From assembly GCA_963082975.1 (NCBI GenBank), contig OY720349.1:61192501-61256500 (forward strand): a stretch of DNA of 64,000 nucleotides, given 5' to 3'. The first letter of the stretch is position 1. Each line of letters opens with the position of its first letter. The stretch is from Labia minor. Its lineage: Eukaryota > Arthropoda > Insecta > Dermaptera > Spongiphoridae. Of this stretch, positions 11,505 to 23,500 are shown one piece after another. Position numbers and translations under genes: made by a program. Under the pieces are notes generated by a model. That model did not search any database, had not been told where the DNA came from, and saw nothing but the letters and a program-made list of their open reading frames with translations.

Positions 11505-14500
11505 GCTTGAGCTTCAAAATGTCTACTCAATTTTCATTAGTAAATTTCTATAGTACAATTTATACGCTCCTTTCATCTCAATCATTCCCTATTTCGAAAA
11601 ATATTTTATCTGTCAATTTAGCTCATCATATTATTTTAATAGAAATAAAAATAAATGACTTGTTCTTTAGCATAGTAAATGTATGGAAGAACTTGAAAGC
11701 AATTCTATATGATTTAATGATTTGATTATTATATTCAAATGAAAATAAATAATAATATATTAATGAATCAAAGAAAATTTTATATTTTGACATAGATAAA
11801 AAAGTGTATAAAAGAAAATTATAAATAAAAAATAAAATAAAAAAAGTGATCATGTAATTTATTCAAATGCAGATTTTTAATTAAACTATACTTTCAATAA
11901 AGAAACATCTAAAAAAATGAAATTTCTTAAATCAGGCTTAAAAAAATATTATAAAATCATTAAGGTTGAATAATTTTATTTAATCTTTTGTCCGTATATA
12001 TATTGTATATTATATCAAGTAATTATTAAAAAAGTTTTTTCATTAGAATACATTTTATTTAAATTAGGGGATTAATTTGATTTAAATTTAAAAATTCTAG
12101 TTTCTTTTTATTACGTTTTTCTTAACTTCACTTGGAGTCTGTCTCTCTGCCTCTCTGTCTGTCTGTTCGCTCTTTTGACAAATTGAAATCGATTTTTCAT
12201 CGATTTTTTATTGAGATAGACTTTTGAAAATTTTTATAGAAATTTCAATATGTTAACGGCTGTCACACATTCGTATTTCCTTCTGGAAGCTTTCTATTAT
12301 GATCCTGGGAAAGATTCCGAGCAACGCCGGGTACTTCAGCTATAAATAAAAGTGAAATGTATGTATGTTTGTACCCAGCTCTTGATTGGTCGAGGGATCC
12401 AAGAGGTGGAGGTAAAGTTTCTAAAGAAACAAACAAACTATCAACAAAGCTCAGGGCCAGTCACTCAAGTGCTGCGGAATTCATTTGCAATCCCCATGTT
12501 TTTCCCACGGCCAATTATATATTGCATGTTCGCGAGTAGGTACAAAGCAACATTTGTTTATTTACGCTCCAAGTGGAAAAACAGAGAACGTTTAGAAAAG
12601 CATACGCATGACTCAATAGATCCGGATAAACTTTTTCAAATTTTTTTTGATCTTCAAATTTGTCTTCAAGGTAGTAAAGAAATAGTAAGATGCGGAAATC
12701 AATTGTCAGAAACTTTCGAAATTCTGAATGGGATACACTATCACCAATTTTATTTAATTTAGCATTTGAGTATGTGATTACACAAAAAAATCACTTGAAA
12801 TGCAATTAAACAAAAAAATTCAAAAATTAGGCTAAGCAGACGTCTTAAATATTATAGGATATTCGGCAATTGCAATTAAAGATAGCATAAAAAGATTAAT
12901 TTAGGCAGGAAATAAGATGGGGATTCAAATTAATAGGGATAAAACAAAATATTTAGTAAGAGAGAAAAACATTATTAACACACAATGTCTTAACACATAG
13001 GTTCTTAAACTTATGTACTCCACGGACCCCCACTTGAAAAAATTTTTTTTGACGGACCCCCATCACAACTTTAGGTACTTTACGTCATTTTATTAATTAA
13101 TTTCTGGCTTACGATCTCATAAGGACAAGGATATATGATGAATATTTCTAACAGTGATTGGTGAATAACGATTTTTTTGCATATTGTAGAACACATTTTA
13201 TTAGAAATTATAATATTGAAGAAAGAAAATACAAACATTGTCATAGCAACAAATCTCACAAATTATAATGGGTACTTACATTAAATTCATATAAATATTT
13301 TATAATTTTTTTCAGAAAATATTAAATAAGAAATATTTTAAAAAATAACTGCATCTATCTCATTAAATATAACTTACATATTTAATGAGATGTATGCAGT
13401 TGTTTTCTTGAAACAAGAATCTCAATATCTGGCTTAATATTGGAAACTTTTAATCTAAGATCCGGCTCTACATTTAATTTGTTTCTATATTTAGACTTAA
13501 TATAAAATAGTACCGAAAAAGCTTGTTCGCATAAATATGTTGTGCAGAATGGAATCAAGTGTTGAAGTGCTTTATTTGCAAGCGCAGGATAATCTGACCT
13601 GAGAAGTAACCAAAAGTTGCTCAATTCAGTTTTGTTAAATTTTAGTTTATAAGTTGTATCACATGATAATTCCACGAGAATATCTTGTTCAGGTGCAGAT
13701 AAATGTTTAGCATTTGTAATTTCCATATTAAATGGATCTCTGATCCAGTTATTGCAAGGATCAGGAGTAGAAAAATACTTCCTGAAGTTGCTTTTCAAAG
13801 TAATTAAATGTTCAACAAATAATTGACGCGTTTGATTAAGCAATTTTTCACTGGAGCTTTCTATGAAATCATTGAGAGTTGGAAAAGACTCATATACACC
13901 GTTCTGGATGCGTTTCGACCACAAGTCGATTTTTTTAATCATTGCTTCTATTTTATCTTCAACTTTAAATATATTTACAACAGTACCTTGCAGGCTCAAA
14001 TTAAGTTCGTTCAATTTTGTAAAAATATCAGTCAAGTAAGCCTTAGCTAACCAGATAAAATCATTGAAACATTCGGTCAGTTCAAAATGCGCATCTATTA
14101 AAAACAATCGTATTTCATCTCGAAGCTCAAAAAGGCGAATGAGTACTTTCCCGCGGGACAACCAACGTACATCTGTATGTAATAATAAATGTGTATGTTG
14201 ACTACCCATTTCCTCACACAAAATTTTAAAAACTCTGGAATTAAGTGGACGAGCCTTAATGAAATTGACAATTTTAACTACTTCGTCTAATGTTCTTTTC
14301 AAATCTGGTGACATATTTTTGGCTGCTAATGATTCTCTGTGAATGCAGCAATGATTCCAAACAACCTGAGGCGCAACATTTTTAATAAGAGCAACCAATC
14401 CAGTTCTTGTACCTGACATTGCACGAGCACCATCAGTGCAAATTCCAACACATTTTGGCCACTCTATTTCATTTTCGGTTATAAAATTATTCAAACTGTT

Positions 14501-17500
14501 AAATATGTCATTAGCTGTCGTTCGTGAAGGTAGTGAATCACAAAACAATACATCTTCTTGTATTTGATTTTCAAACTCATATCTAATGAAAGCTAACAAA
14601 TTGGCATTATTAGTGACATCAGTACTTTCATCCAATTGTAATGAGTAATAGTGACTTTTGCGCACTCTCGATATTAATTCTTCTTTTATATTACATGACA
14701 TGTCTTCAATCCTATTCTTAACCGTATCATTTGATAATAAAATCAAATTTATATCGTTTGCTGCTTTAGTTCCTAACATTATATTTGTAATTACTTTTGT
14801 AGCAGGAAGAATTAATTGCTCTGCTATATTATGCGGCTTTCCTGCTTTAGCAATAAGTAGAGCTACTTCATATGATGCCATTACTGCTTTCTTACTCATA
14901 CCACCAGATCCCGTCTTTACCATCAATTTCTGACTTGAATTAAGTTCTTCTTTTTTCATTTTAAAAAATTCGATAGACTTACTAACATGCTCGCTGTGCT
15001 TTGTTTGTAAATGACGTCTGAGATTAGCAGGTTTCATACTTTCATTGGATAAACTTTCCTGACATAGAACGCAGACTGGTCTTTCCACATCATTGTTGCA
15101 AATATAAGTAAATCCAAATGATAAATAATCATCCGAATATTTTCTAGTTTTGCGTTTCTTGGTAGAGTTTGCTGTTGATGCCTCATCATCTGATTCTTTC
15201 CGTTTCTGTGTTGAACCAGTTTGTAGCCAACGATCCATTTTATGGAGTAATTTATTAACATTGAACTACAATAATATAAATATAATATAAATATAACGAA
15301 TTATTATTTACTAGCTATGTTTTAATATGATTTTAAATGAATGTTTTAATATCATTTTAAATGAATGTTTTAAATCATTTTAATAAATGTTTTAAATCAT
15401 TTTAAATAAATGATTTAATATCATTTTAAATGAATATTAATTTATATAATAAATATATTTCGTAATTTGATTCTAAAATATTATTAATTTCGTAATTTGA
15501 TTCTAAAATATTATTAATTTCGTAATTTGATTCTAAAATATTATTAATTTCGTAATTTGATTCTAAAATATTATTAAAATAAATATTTTTTATTCATAAA
15601 ACTAACTTATACTTACTCTCAAAAACAGCCTTTCTGGGAAATTGCAAAATGTGTTTAGTGTTTTTATAAAATAATGATCATGCAAATTACACTAAAAATT
15701 AAAAAAAATTATTAGCTATAATAAACTATTATTAGCTATAATTTAATTATAATTAATTAAATTAATAAAAATAATTTAAAGATACAACTCGTTGAGAAAT
15801 GAACTTATAATTAACATTAATAAAAATAATTTAAAGATACAACTCGTTGAGAAATGAACTTATAATTAACATTTGCTTTAAAACTGTTTAAAACCCCAGA
15901 GTGGACGCTGACAATTTGGGTTTTTCCGGGTAAGACTGTCCCCTCCCCTGGTTTTCCCCAGTAACAAAGTGAAAGAAAATTCCCTTATATGCCTCCCCTT
16001 CCGAGCCCCTAAGAGGGGTTATTTTAAAGGAACAATCGAAAAATGATTTTAAATGAATGAATGGATGAAAATTCAAATTTTATATATAGTTTTTTATATA
16101 TGTTTATTTATTCACAAAAAATTAATTGACATAATTATCAATTTAATAAAATAAAATAGTATTATTAATAGTATTAAATTATAGCCGTAATTCTCTAGGA
16201 GGATATAGTTAAACAATGAACTTTAAATATTTATATATGTATATATTTTTACGATGATTTTTTTCCGAGGACCGCGGACCCCCAGTAAAGGCTTCGCGGA
16301 CCCCCAGGGGTCCGCGGACCACAGTTTAAGAACCACTGTCTTAACATACAAAATGTAGAATTTGAAAATGTGGAAAAATTTAAATACTTAAATTCTGTAA
16401 TTACAAAGAAAATAATATTGGGTAAGAATTTAAATCGAGGTCGCAATCGAGTAACGCCTATTATCATACAGTAAAGAGGCTTATCTCATCAAATATAGAT
16501 AGATATAAAAATACAATAGTAATATATAATTAATTTACTGATTAAATTAAAATATATTTTAAATAAGAACACAAAAAGAAATGAATGTTTTATGTAATAT
16601 ACTGATTGAAACAAAATGGATGAAAACCTTTTACATACAGACTTTCAACCAAATACAATGTATCACTCGGGGGTACAGGGGACGGAGGTCTAGGTGTGAA
16701 GAGCGCCGAAGGCGCTCGGAGCAGATAGTATCAAATAAAATTAACATTTTATATAATGAAAATCAAGACTTGACTGATATAATTAAATAATTGAAAAATA
16801 AAAATCGACAATTGAATGACCAAATCAGTCAATTATTAAATGAAAATAATATAGTAGTACTATATAAAATATATAAAAAAAAATGTTTAAAACTTGAATT
16901 AAAATGACTAAATTATATTATCTTTGTTTTTATTTTTAGTTTAATTACTCAATTATTAATTACTACTATATTTTAAGTGAAAAATTTCCGACAATGAATA
17001 TAAAATTAATACTTTGTAAACTACCACTTCCGAATTCCGGCTATAAACCAAAAGTTGATGAATTCATGCTACTAATGCATTAAGAAAATATATTATATCA
17101 AAATGAATATCATTGAATATCTTTTAATTTGAAAATTTGATTGATATATGTAGGTATATTTACCTAGATTCTTTATTTAAAGACAAATGGAAAACAATTG
17201 TAAATTGAACAAATATATTTAAACTTTAAAGGTTTTAACTACACATTATTTACTTACTCAATTTTTAAGTGAATTGATAATTAATGTACTTTAAAAGGGT
17301 AAAAGTTTCATTACTCCGGAGGCTGTTTAACAAAATCAAGTTTGCGGTTGTATTCAAAGTTTGAGAGAAGACAAAAGGGATAGCGATTCATTCAGCCATT
17401 GGCCGTTTATAACTGATAGAAATGGACAAAAATATAAAAATATGTAAAGCTAAAAATTAATAAATTATAGTTATAAGTTAAAAAGGCACTGAGAGAGAGA

Positions 17501-20500
17501 AATTTTAATATCAAAATAAATTAAAAAAATATTTAATTCACATTTTTTTTTTTGGCTTTTTCGGAATATATCTTCATTTAGTCAGCTTTCTCAGATTTGT
17601 TTATTATTTATATTTATATATCGATGCACTCGGCGAGGTTTGAACCCTCGAACTCGAGTCGGCGGACCGGTCATTACAACCTCGCGGCTAAGCTCCCGGT
17701 ATTAATTCACATTTAAGGAGAAAATAAAAATAATATATAAATAATTAAAATATTTAATTTTTTTATTTGTTTTAATATTAAAAATAAATTAATTAAATTA
17801 TTCACACACATAATTAAACGTTGTATTTTTTAATCTTGAAAAAAATTATATTCAATAAAACTTTTGAATTTATTTCGACATTTACCAATATCTAAATTTA
17901 TAAAAAGGTAATTTTCAATTATTAACTGAAATACTTAAATAAATATAAATAATAATAAATCGAAAAACAAAAATAAAAAAAATAAAAAATAAAAATAGAG
18001 TTTACCTCAATGAAGGGATCATGGATATGAAGTGGAAGACAAAGTCCGTTTCCGGCATAGAACTCCGTTCCAAAGTAATTAAGTGAGAATAGAGGAATCC
18101 CTGCAATAGTAATTGCAAGAATCCATACCAATGCACACCGAGCAAGAGCAGCCTTTTGTGTTGCGGCTCTTCTTGATAATGGAGCAGAAACGGAAACAAA
18201 ACGTTCCCATGTGATGACGTCTAAAATTAATACTGAAGCTTCCGCACCAGAAGTTGACAAAACACCTTGAAATCATTTGAAAATATAAATAAATAAATGA
18301 ACAATAATAAGAAAATTAAACAAAACATTATCCGTTTCTATGATAAACAGAAAGATAGGAAATTGTTAAAGCTTTGGTGGTTGTTTTTATTTATAAGGGA
18401 ATTTTGTAAATAAAATAAATAAATAAATCGTTATCAAGCGACTGCAGAAGTAGCAATCGAAACGTTGTGTATATTTTTTGTATTTTTTGAATAAATTTAC
18501 AATAACAAATATCAATCGCTTGATAACGATTGCAGAATTAGCAATCGAAACGTTGTGTATATTTTTTGTATTTTTGGAATAAATTTACAATAACAAATAT
18601 CAAGATGTGGTTTTATTTACAAAATTCTACAAAATTTACTTTAGAATACAATTATAAATAGATTATTTTTTAAAAGTCGCTTGATAACGATTGCAGAATT
18701 AGCAATCGAAACGTTGTGTATATTTTTTGTATTTTTGGAATAAATTTACAATAACAAATATCAATCGCTTGATAACGATTGCAGAATTAGCAATCGAAAC
18801 GTTGTGTATATTTTTTGTATTTTTGGAATAAATTTACAATAACAAATATCAAGATGTGGTTTTATTTACAAAATTCTACAAAATTTACTTTAGAATACAA
18901 TTATAAATAGATTATTTTTTAAAAGTCGCTTGATAACGATTGCAGAATTAGCAATCGAAACGTTGTGTATATTTTTTGTATTTTTGGAATAAATTTACAA
19001 TAACAAATATCAATATGTGGTTTTATTTACAAAATTACCTTATAAAGAAAGATAGAAACTTTAAAGACTTTTTTTTTATAAAAACAATTTAAATTAAGTT
19101 TATAATAAATATTCTAAGACCTGGATTATTTAATATCAAAGTTGAATTCTTGTTAAAGTTAAATTATAACAAGTTATTGAATATCTTCTACAAAATTACT
19201 AACTAGTGTTATTAATTTTCTAACAATATTAATGTGAACTTATAAGTGTATAATTAACTGTGTGTTTAAACACACGTTTAAGATTTTATATAAACTGATT
19301 GAAATGAAAATTACGTCTCGTGTCAAGAGGCAGACAGAAAGAAATTTGTCACCAAAATTATATCATATAAATTTTTTATTTCTCAAATAAATGAGGAAAC
19401 TTTATTAATTTATCACTATCCATTAACAAACAGATCATGATGATTTCTTAAATAATTTAAAAATTAAATTACCAAAAATGTATTTTCAAGTTAAATAGTG
19501 TTATTAAGTTAGTGAGTAGTATAAAAGACACAAGAAAAAATAAAATTAAGAATAATATTTTATTTTCAAAGAAATATAACTTTTCTCAGAAAATATAATT
19601 AAGCAGGACGAGTGTCCTGGAGGTCAAAATCAAAGGTTTAATAATATATATATATATAAGAATTTACCTGCATAATTACAGAGTCGACTATGCCTCCATT
19701 CGTAATCATGTTGCAAGTAAGAATCGCGAAACATTGTATCAATAACTGCAATAATGACCAAATAAATGCCCATGAGGAGATCAGAAAAGGCGAGATTTTT
19801 TATAAAAATGGCGTGATGATGTGCAGTGGGTTCACGGGTGGAAAAACGCCCCAAAAGCACCACTGTATTACCAATACAAGCAATCGTTGCCATCAACCAG
19901 ACACTTAAAAAATGAAAAAAATATTTTTTATATTAATATATTTTAATCAACAACATATCAATATTTTTACTATCTCGTTAGAAAAATTTTCGATGTCGAG
20001 ATTTTTATGTTTTTATACGTTTTGAAGGTTCCTGAATCATTTTCACTAAGTTTGAGAAAAATGTCTGTCTGTCTGTGTGTGTGTGTGTGTATGTAACCAA
20101 GATTACGCAAAAACGGTTTGAGCTAGATTGATGAAATTCGGTACATGGGCATTATTCAAAATTCATAGTTTTCTATCAACTTTTGAGAAATGTAGCTCAA
20201 CCAGAAGAAGGTCACGTTTTGATTTTTTTTCTTCTGAAGTGACCGTAAAAATAAAGATATAGGTTTGATAATTTTTCACATGATTAATAATTGTATAAAA
20301 CTGCTATATATAGAATTTCAGCTTGAATGAATTGCTGAAAGTACCAGAATTAATTTTTTAACACTGCAAATCTCACGCGCCAACACGTGAAGTGGTGCCA
20401 TCAACAAAGAGCCAAACATGCGCTGGTTTAATAAATATTATCTATTAATTTTAATTTATAATTTAATTAATTTAATTTAATTTAAATTAATAAATGTTAT

Positions 20501-23500
20501 TTAATCCAATTCAAATTTGCGAGATAGTCGAGTGGAGACACTCCAGATTTTTTAATCAACAACTTGATAGCTATTGAGAGTAAAGGTGATACTGAATTTT
20601 GTTCAACAAGATTAGTACCACACACACACAAAATCACACATATGTTAACATTAAAACCATTTTTTAGAATCCCAACTTGAAACGTGGAGATCTGTCGGTA
20701 GTCACTCACTCACTCTCTCTAATCGGGATTGCAATACCTTTAATCTTTTCTACATACACACATACACCCACATACATTTTTCTCAGCCTTAGTGAAAATG
20801 ACTCAGGGACCTTCAAAACGTACAAAAGCATCATCTCGACATCGAAAATTTTCGTGATCGCAATACTAACTCGGGCGAGATAGTAAAAATAATTTTAACT
20901 ATTTATACCTTATTTTAACATTTAAAAAATGAATTAAATTGATTAAATCCTTAATCGTAGCAATTCTTCCAAAGGTTGTACTACCTGGCACTGATCGCAT
21001 GACGGTGTCTGAGCTAAGAGAATTCTACCTTTGATAGATCTAAATATTAAAAAAGATGAATGAATTATATTATATTGGGATTCTCTCAAACTCCTCTAAT
21101 ATAATTTTAATCTTTCGATGAATGTGCCAAAATACAGTGACATTTTACAATAATGAATTACTTTAGAACCCACATTCACATTTTGTTGCTATGATTAATG
21201 TTTTTATATATTTATTTTAACTTCATGATTTTGAAAGTTTGTTCACTTTTGCTTTGAGTAAACAAGAATGAATTGAAATGTTGAATATTGACACATGTTA
21301 TTTCAATCGATTTTATTTTCATTATTATTATGTCAATCATTCTATGAAAATTATGATTTAAAACTGGTAGCAAAGTAAATTTTTAATTAGAAATATTATT
21401 TTAAAATGGAATTATATTTATATTTAAAGATATAAGTATAACTGGTTTGTTTTTTTATCTCTTTCATATATAATATATGAACATCAAAATATTTATCTAA
21501 AATGTTATTCAATTATAGTTGATATATATATGTAACAAAGTCACTGCTATATAGTACCCTTTAGTCACCGCCATCTGTTAGTGATATTGTTTGTATTATT
21601 TATAAGAATCAACTAACTAATTTTAGAATGGATTAAAGACGAATATAAATTGTAATAGGATAATTTTTAATTAGAATTATTAGTTAATAATTTATATTTG
21701 GCATTTGTAAGAATTATCTGGAAGAATCAACTTTAGAATCGATTTCTTTACAGGTAATTTATATTTCTAATATTGTAAATAATCAATGTAAAAAAAAATT
21801 AATATTGAATAAAAATCTTTACAGAGAACGAAATCGATTTAGTTACCAGAATCCCTGAACATACTTATAAATCGATTCTTTTCAAGATTGGAAACATGCC
21901 TTCTGATATAAAGATTCACATCGTTAAGGAATTTGAAGAAGGAAAATTGGTGAATAAAATCAAGACCATAAAATTTCTGGGCAGTGATGAAATATATGCA
22001 TTCCCAACGGAGAGCCAGCATGAAAGTGAACATCAGGACCTCTTTCAGCTAAGTACAGTGAAATTAGGATGTAAGAGTATGTTAAAACAGGGAAATTTCA
22101 GAAACATAAATATTGCATTGTCAGAAAAATTAAAAAAAAGATATTTAGATGAAAAAGATAATTTTATATTTGATGGATATATGCTGGAAGAAGTTTTTGT
22201 TGAAAATATAGAAAAATCTAATCCATTAGAGATGAAACTGGATTATAATTATGTGAATAAAATAAATTTATTAGAGATTGAAAAAAAATTTAATATTGAG
22301 AAATTCATAGGCATTCAACAAAATGCTAAAGAATGGATAAAAACATTTGAAAGTGAATGTCATAGGCATCAAATAATAATAGATTCCATGAAAATACAAA
22401 CATTGCGATTATTTTTAGAAGGAAATGCCAATGACTGGTACAGGATTAACAGTAAAAAAATTATTGATAGTAATTGGAGTGAATGGAGAGAATCCTTCTT
22501 ATTAGTTTATGCGAGTAAAGGGTGGTCTGATGTGAGATATGCATATAAATATAGATATATGGGAGAATCGGTCATCGATTACTGTCTGAAAAAAGAAAGA
22601 TTATTAGTAGAAGCTGAGCCTTCCATTTCAGAAACCTCAAAAGTAAATCATATTATGGTAGGTTTACCCATTCATATTCAGAATATAGTAGATAAAGATG
22701 AGGTGACAAATACCAACAAATTAATTAATATGCTAAGAAAATATGATTGGGCTATAATAAAAAAGAAAAATAATGAAATAAAAACAGATATAAATGTCAA
22801 GAAGGTTCCTTGTTATATATGTAAAGGATTGGAAAAAGGAGACCGATATCATCCAGTTGAGAAGTGTTTTAATAAAAAAATATATGATAAAAAAATTAGT
22901 ATAAACTGTTTGGAAGAGATGGTTTCGAATGAAAAAAACGTATAAGCCCCGGCAGAACAATACCGTTAATAAAATTAAATGTAGTAATTAACAAAAATAA
23001 AAATATCAAAGCAGTATATGATACGGGTTCAAATGTATCTCTTATTAATTATAAAGTAATTATGAAAGAAATAAAAAAAAAAATAAAAAGGGAAAATATT
23101 ATATTTAAGACGATTAACGGGATAAGTTTTGTTGAAGGCCGGGCCCACTTACAATTGAAGATAAATGAAATTTCGGATACATTGAATGTTTATATAATTA
23201 AAAATAATAATTTTTCATATGACATGTTACTTGGACTTGACGCAATAAAAAAATTTAAATTAATACAAAATGAGGAATTAAAAATATTTCAAAAAATTGG
23301 AAATGTTACAAAAGAAATAAAAGATATTGAAATTGATAATAATATAAATAGTCAAAATAATAGAGACAGATATAAAAATAAAAATATTGAATACAAAAGA
23401 AAAGATTATAAAGAAATAAACTTGAATGAATACATCGACTTGGATGAATATGAATCCCATTTAAATCATTTAAATAAGGATAATAGAAATGAATTAAAAA

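Larger units (their letters stand above)
12996..16338. mobile_element. Complete Buster-type hAT transposon (3343 bp)
   Basis: The element starts CATAGGTTCTTAAACT and ends with the inverted AGTTTAAGAACCACTG, and is flanked by a perfect 8-bp duplication TCTTAACA (12988-12995 and 16339-16346). The TA in the middle of the duplication fits the Buster consensus nnnTAnnn. Subterminal sequence is rich in CGGACCCCC words on both sides. It encodes one intact transposase (13382-15238, minus) and carries short tandem repeats between that ORF and the right end. It lies inside a LINE that itself lies in an LGR intron. Intact ORF, near-intact ends and a clean duplication point to recent insertion. Confidence 0.9.

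Noticed and set aside
12310-12345. Helitron 3' end (CAACGCCGGGTACTTCAGCTA)
   Set aside because: No clear CTRR terminus at a T target, no matching 5' end and no second copy in the window; left as a note only.
13823-14933. Plus-strand ORFs within the hAT transposase
   Set aside because: Antisense shadows of the intact 618-residue transposase.
17625-17702. tRNA gene
   Set aside because: T-arm and B box are good, but acceptor and anticodon stems do not pair; a similar T-arm lies in a dispersed repeat at 39060.
18435-19035. CRISPR-like regular repeats
   Set aside because: Spacers are themselves repeated, units are 88/161 bp, and the context is a eukaryotic intron; it is a tandem satellite-type array.
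20955-21035. Minus-strand open stretch reading like a receptor hinge exon (CDQCQ..LEELLRL)
   Set aside because: It ends at AAG|GA without a GT donor, and the true hinge exon at 26747-26863 joins TM1 perfectly with a canonical donor and a strong RXFP match.
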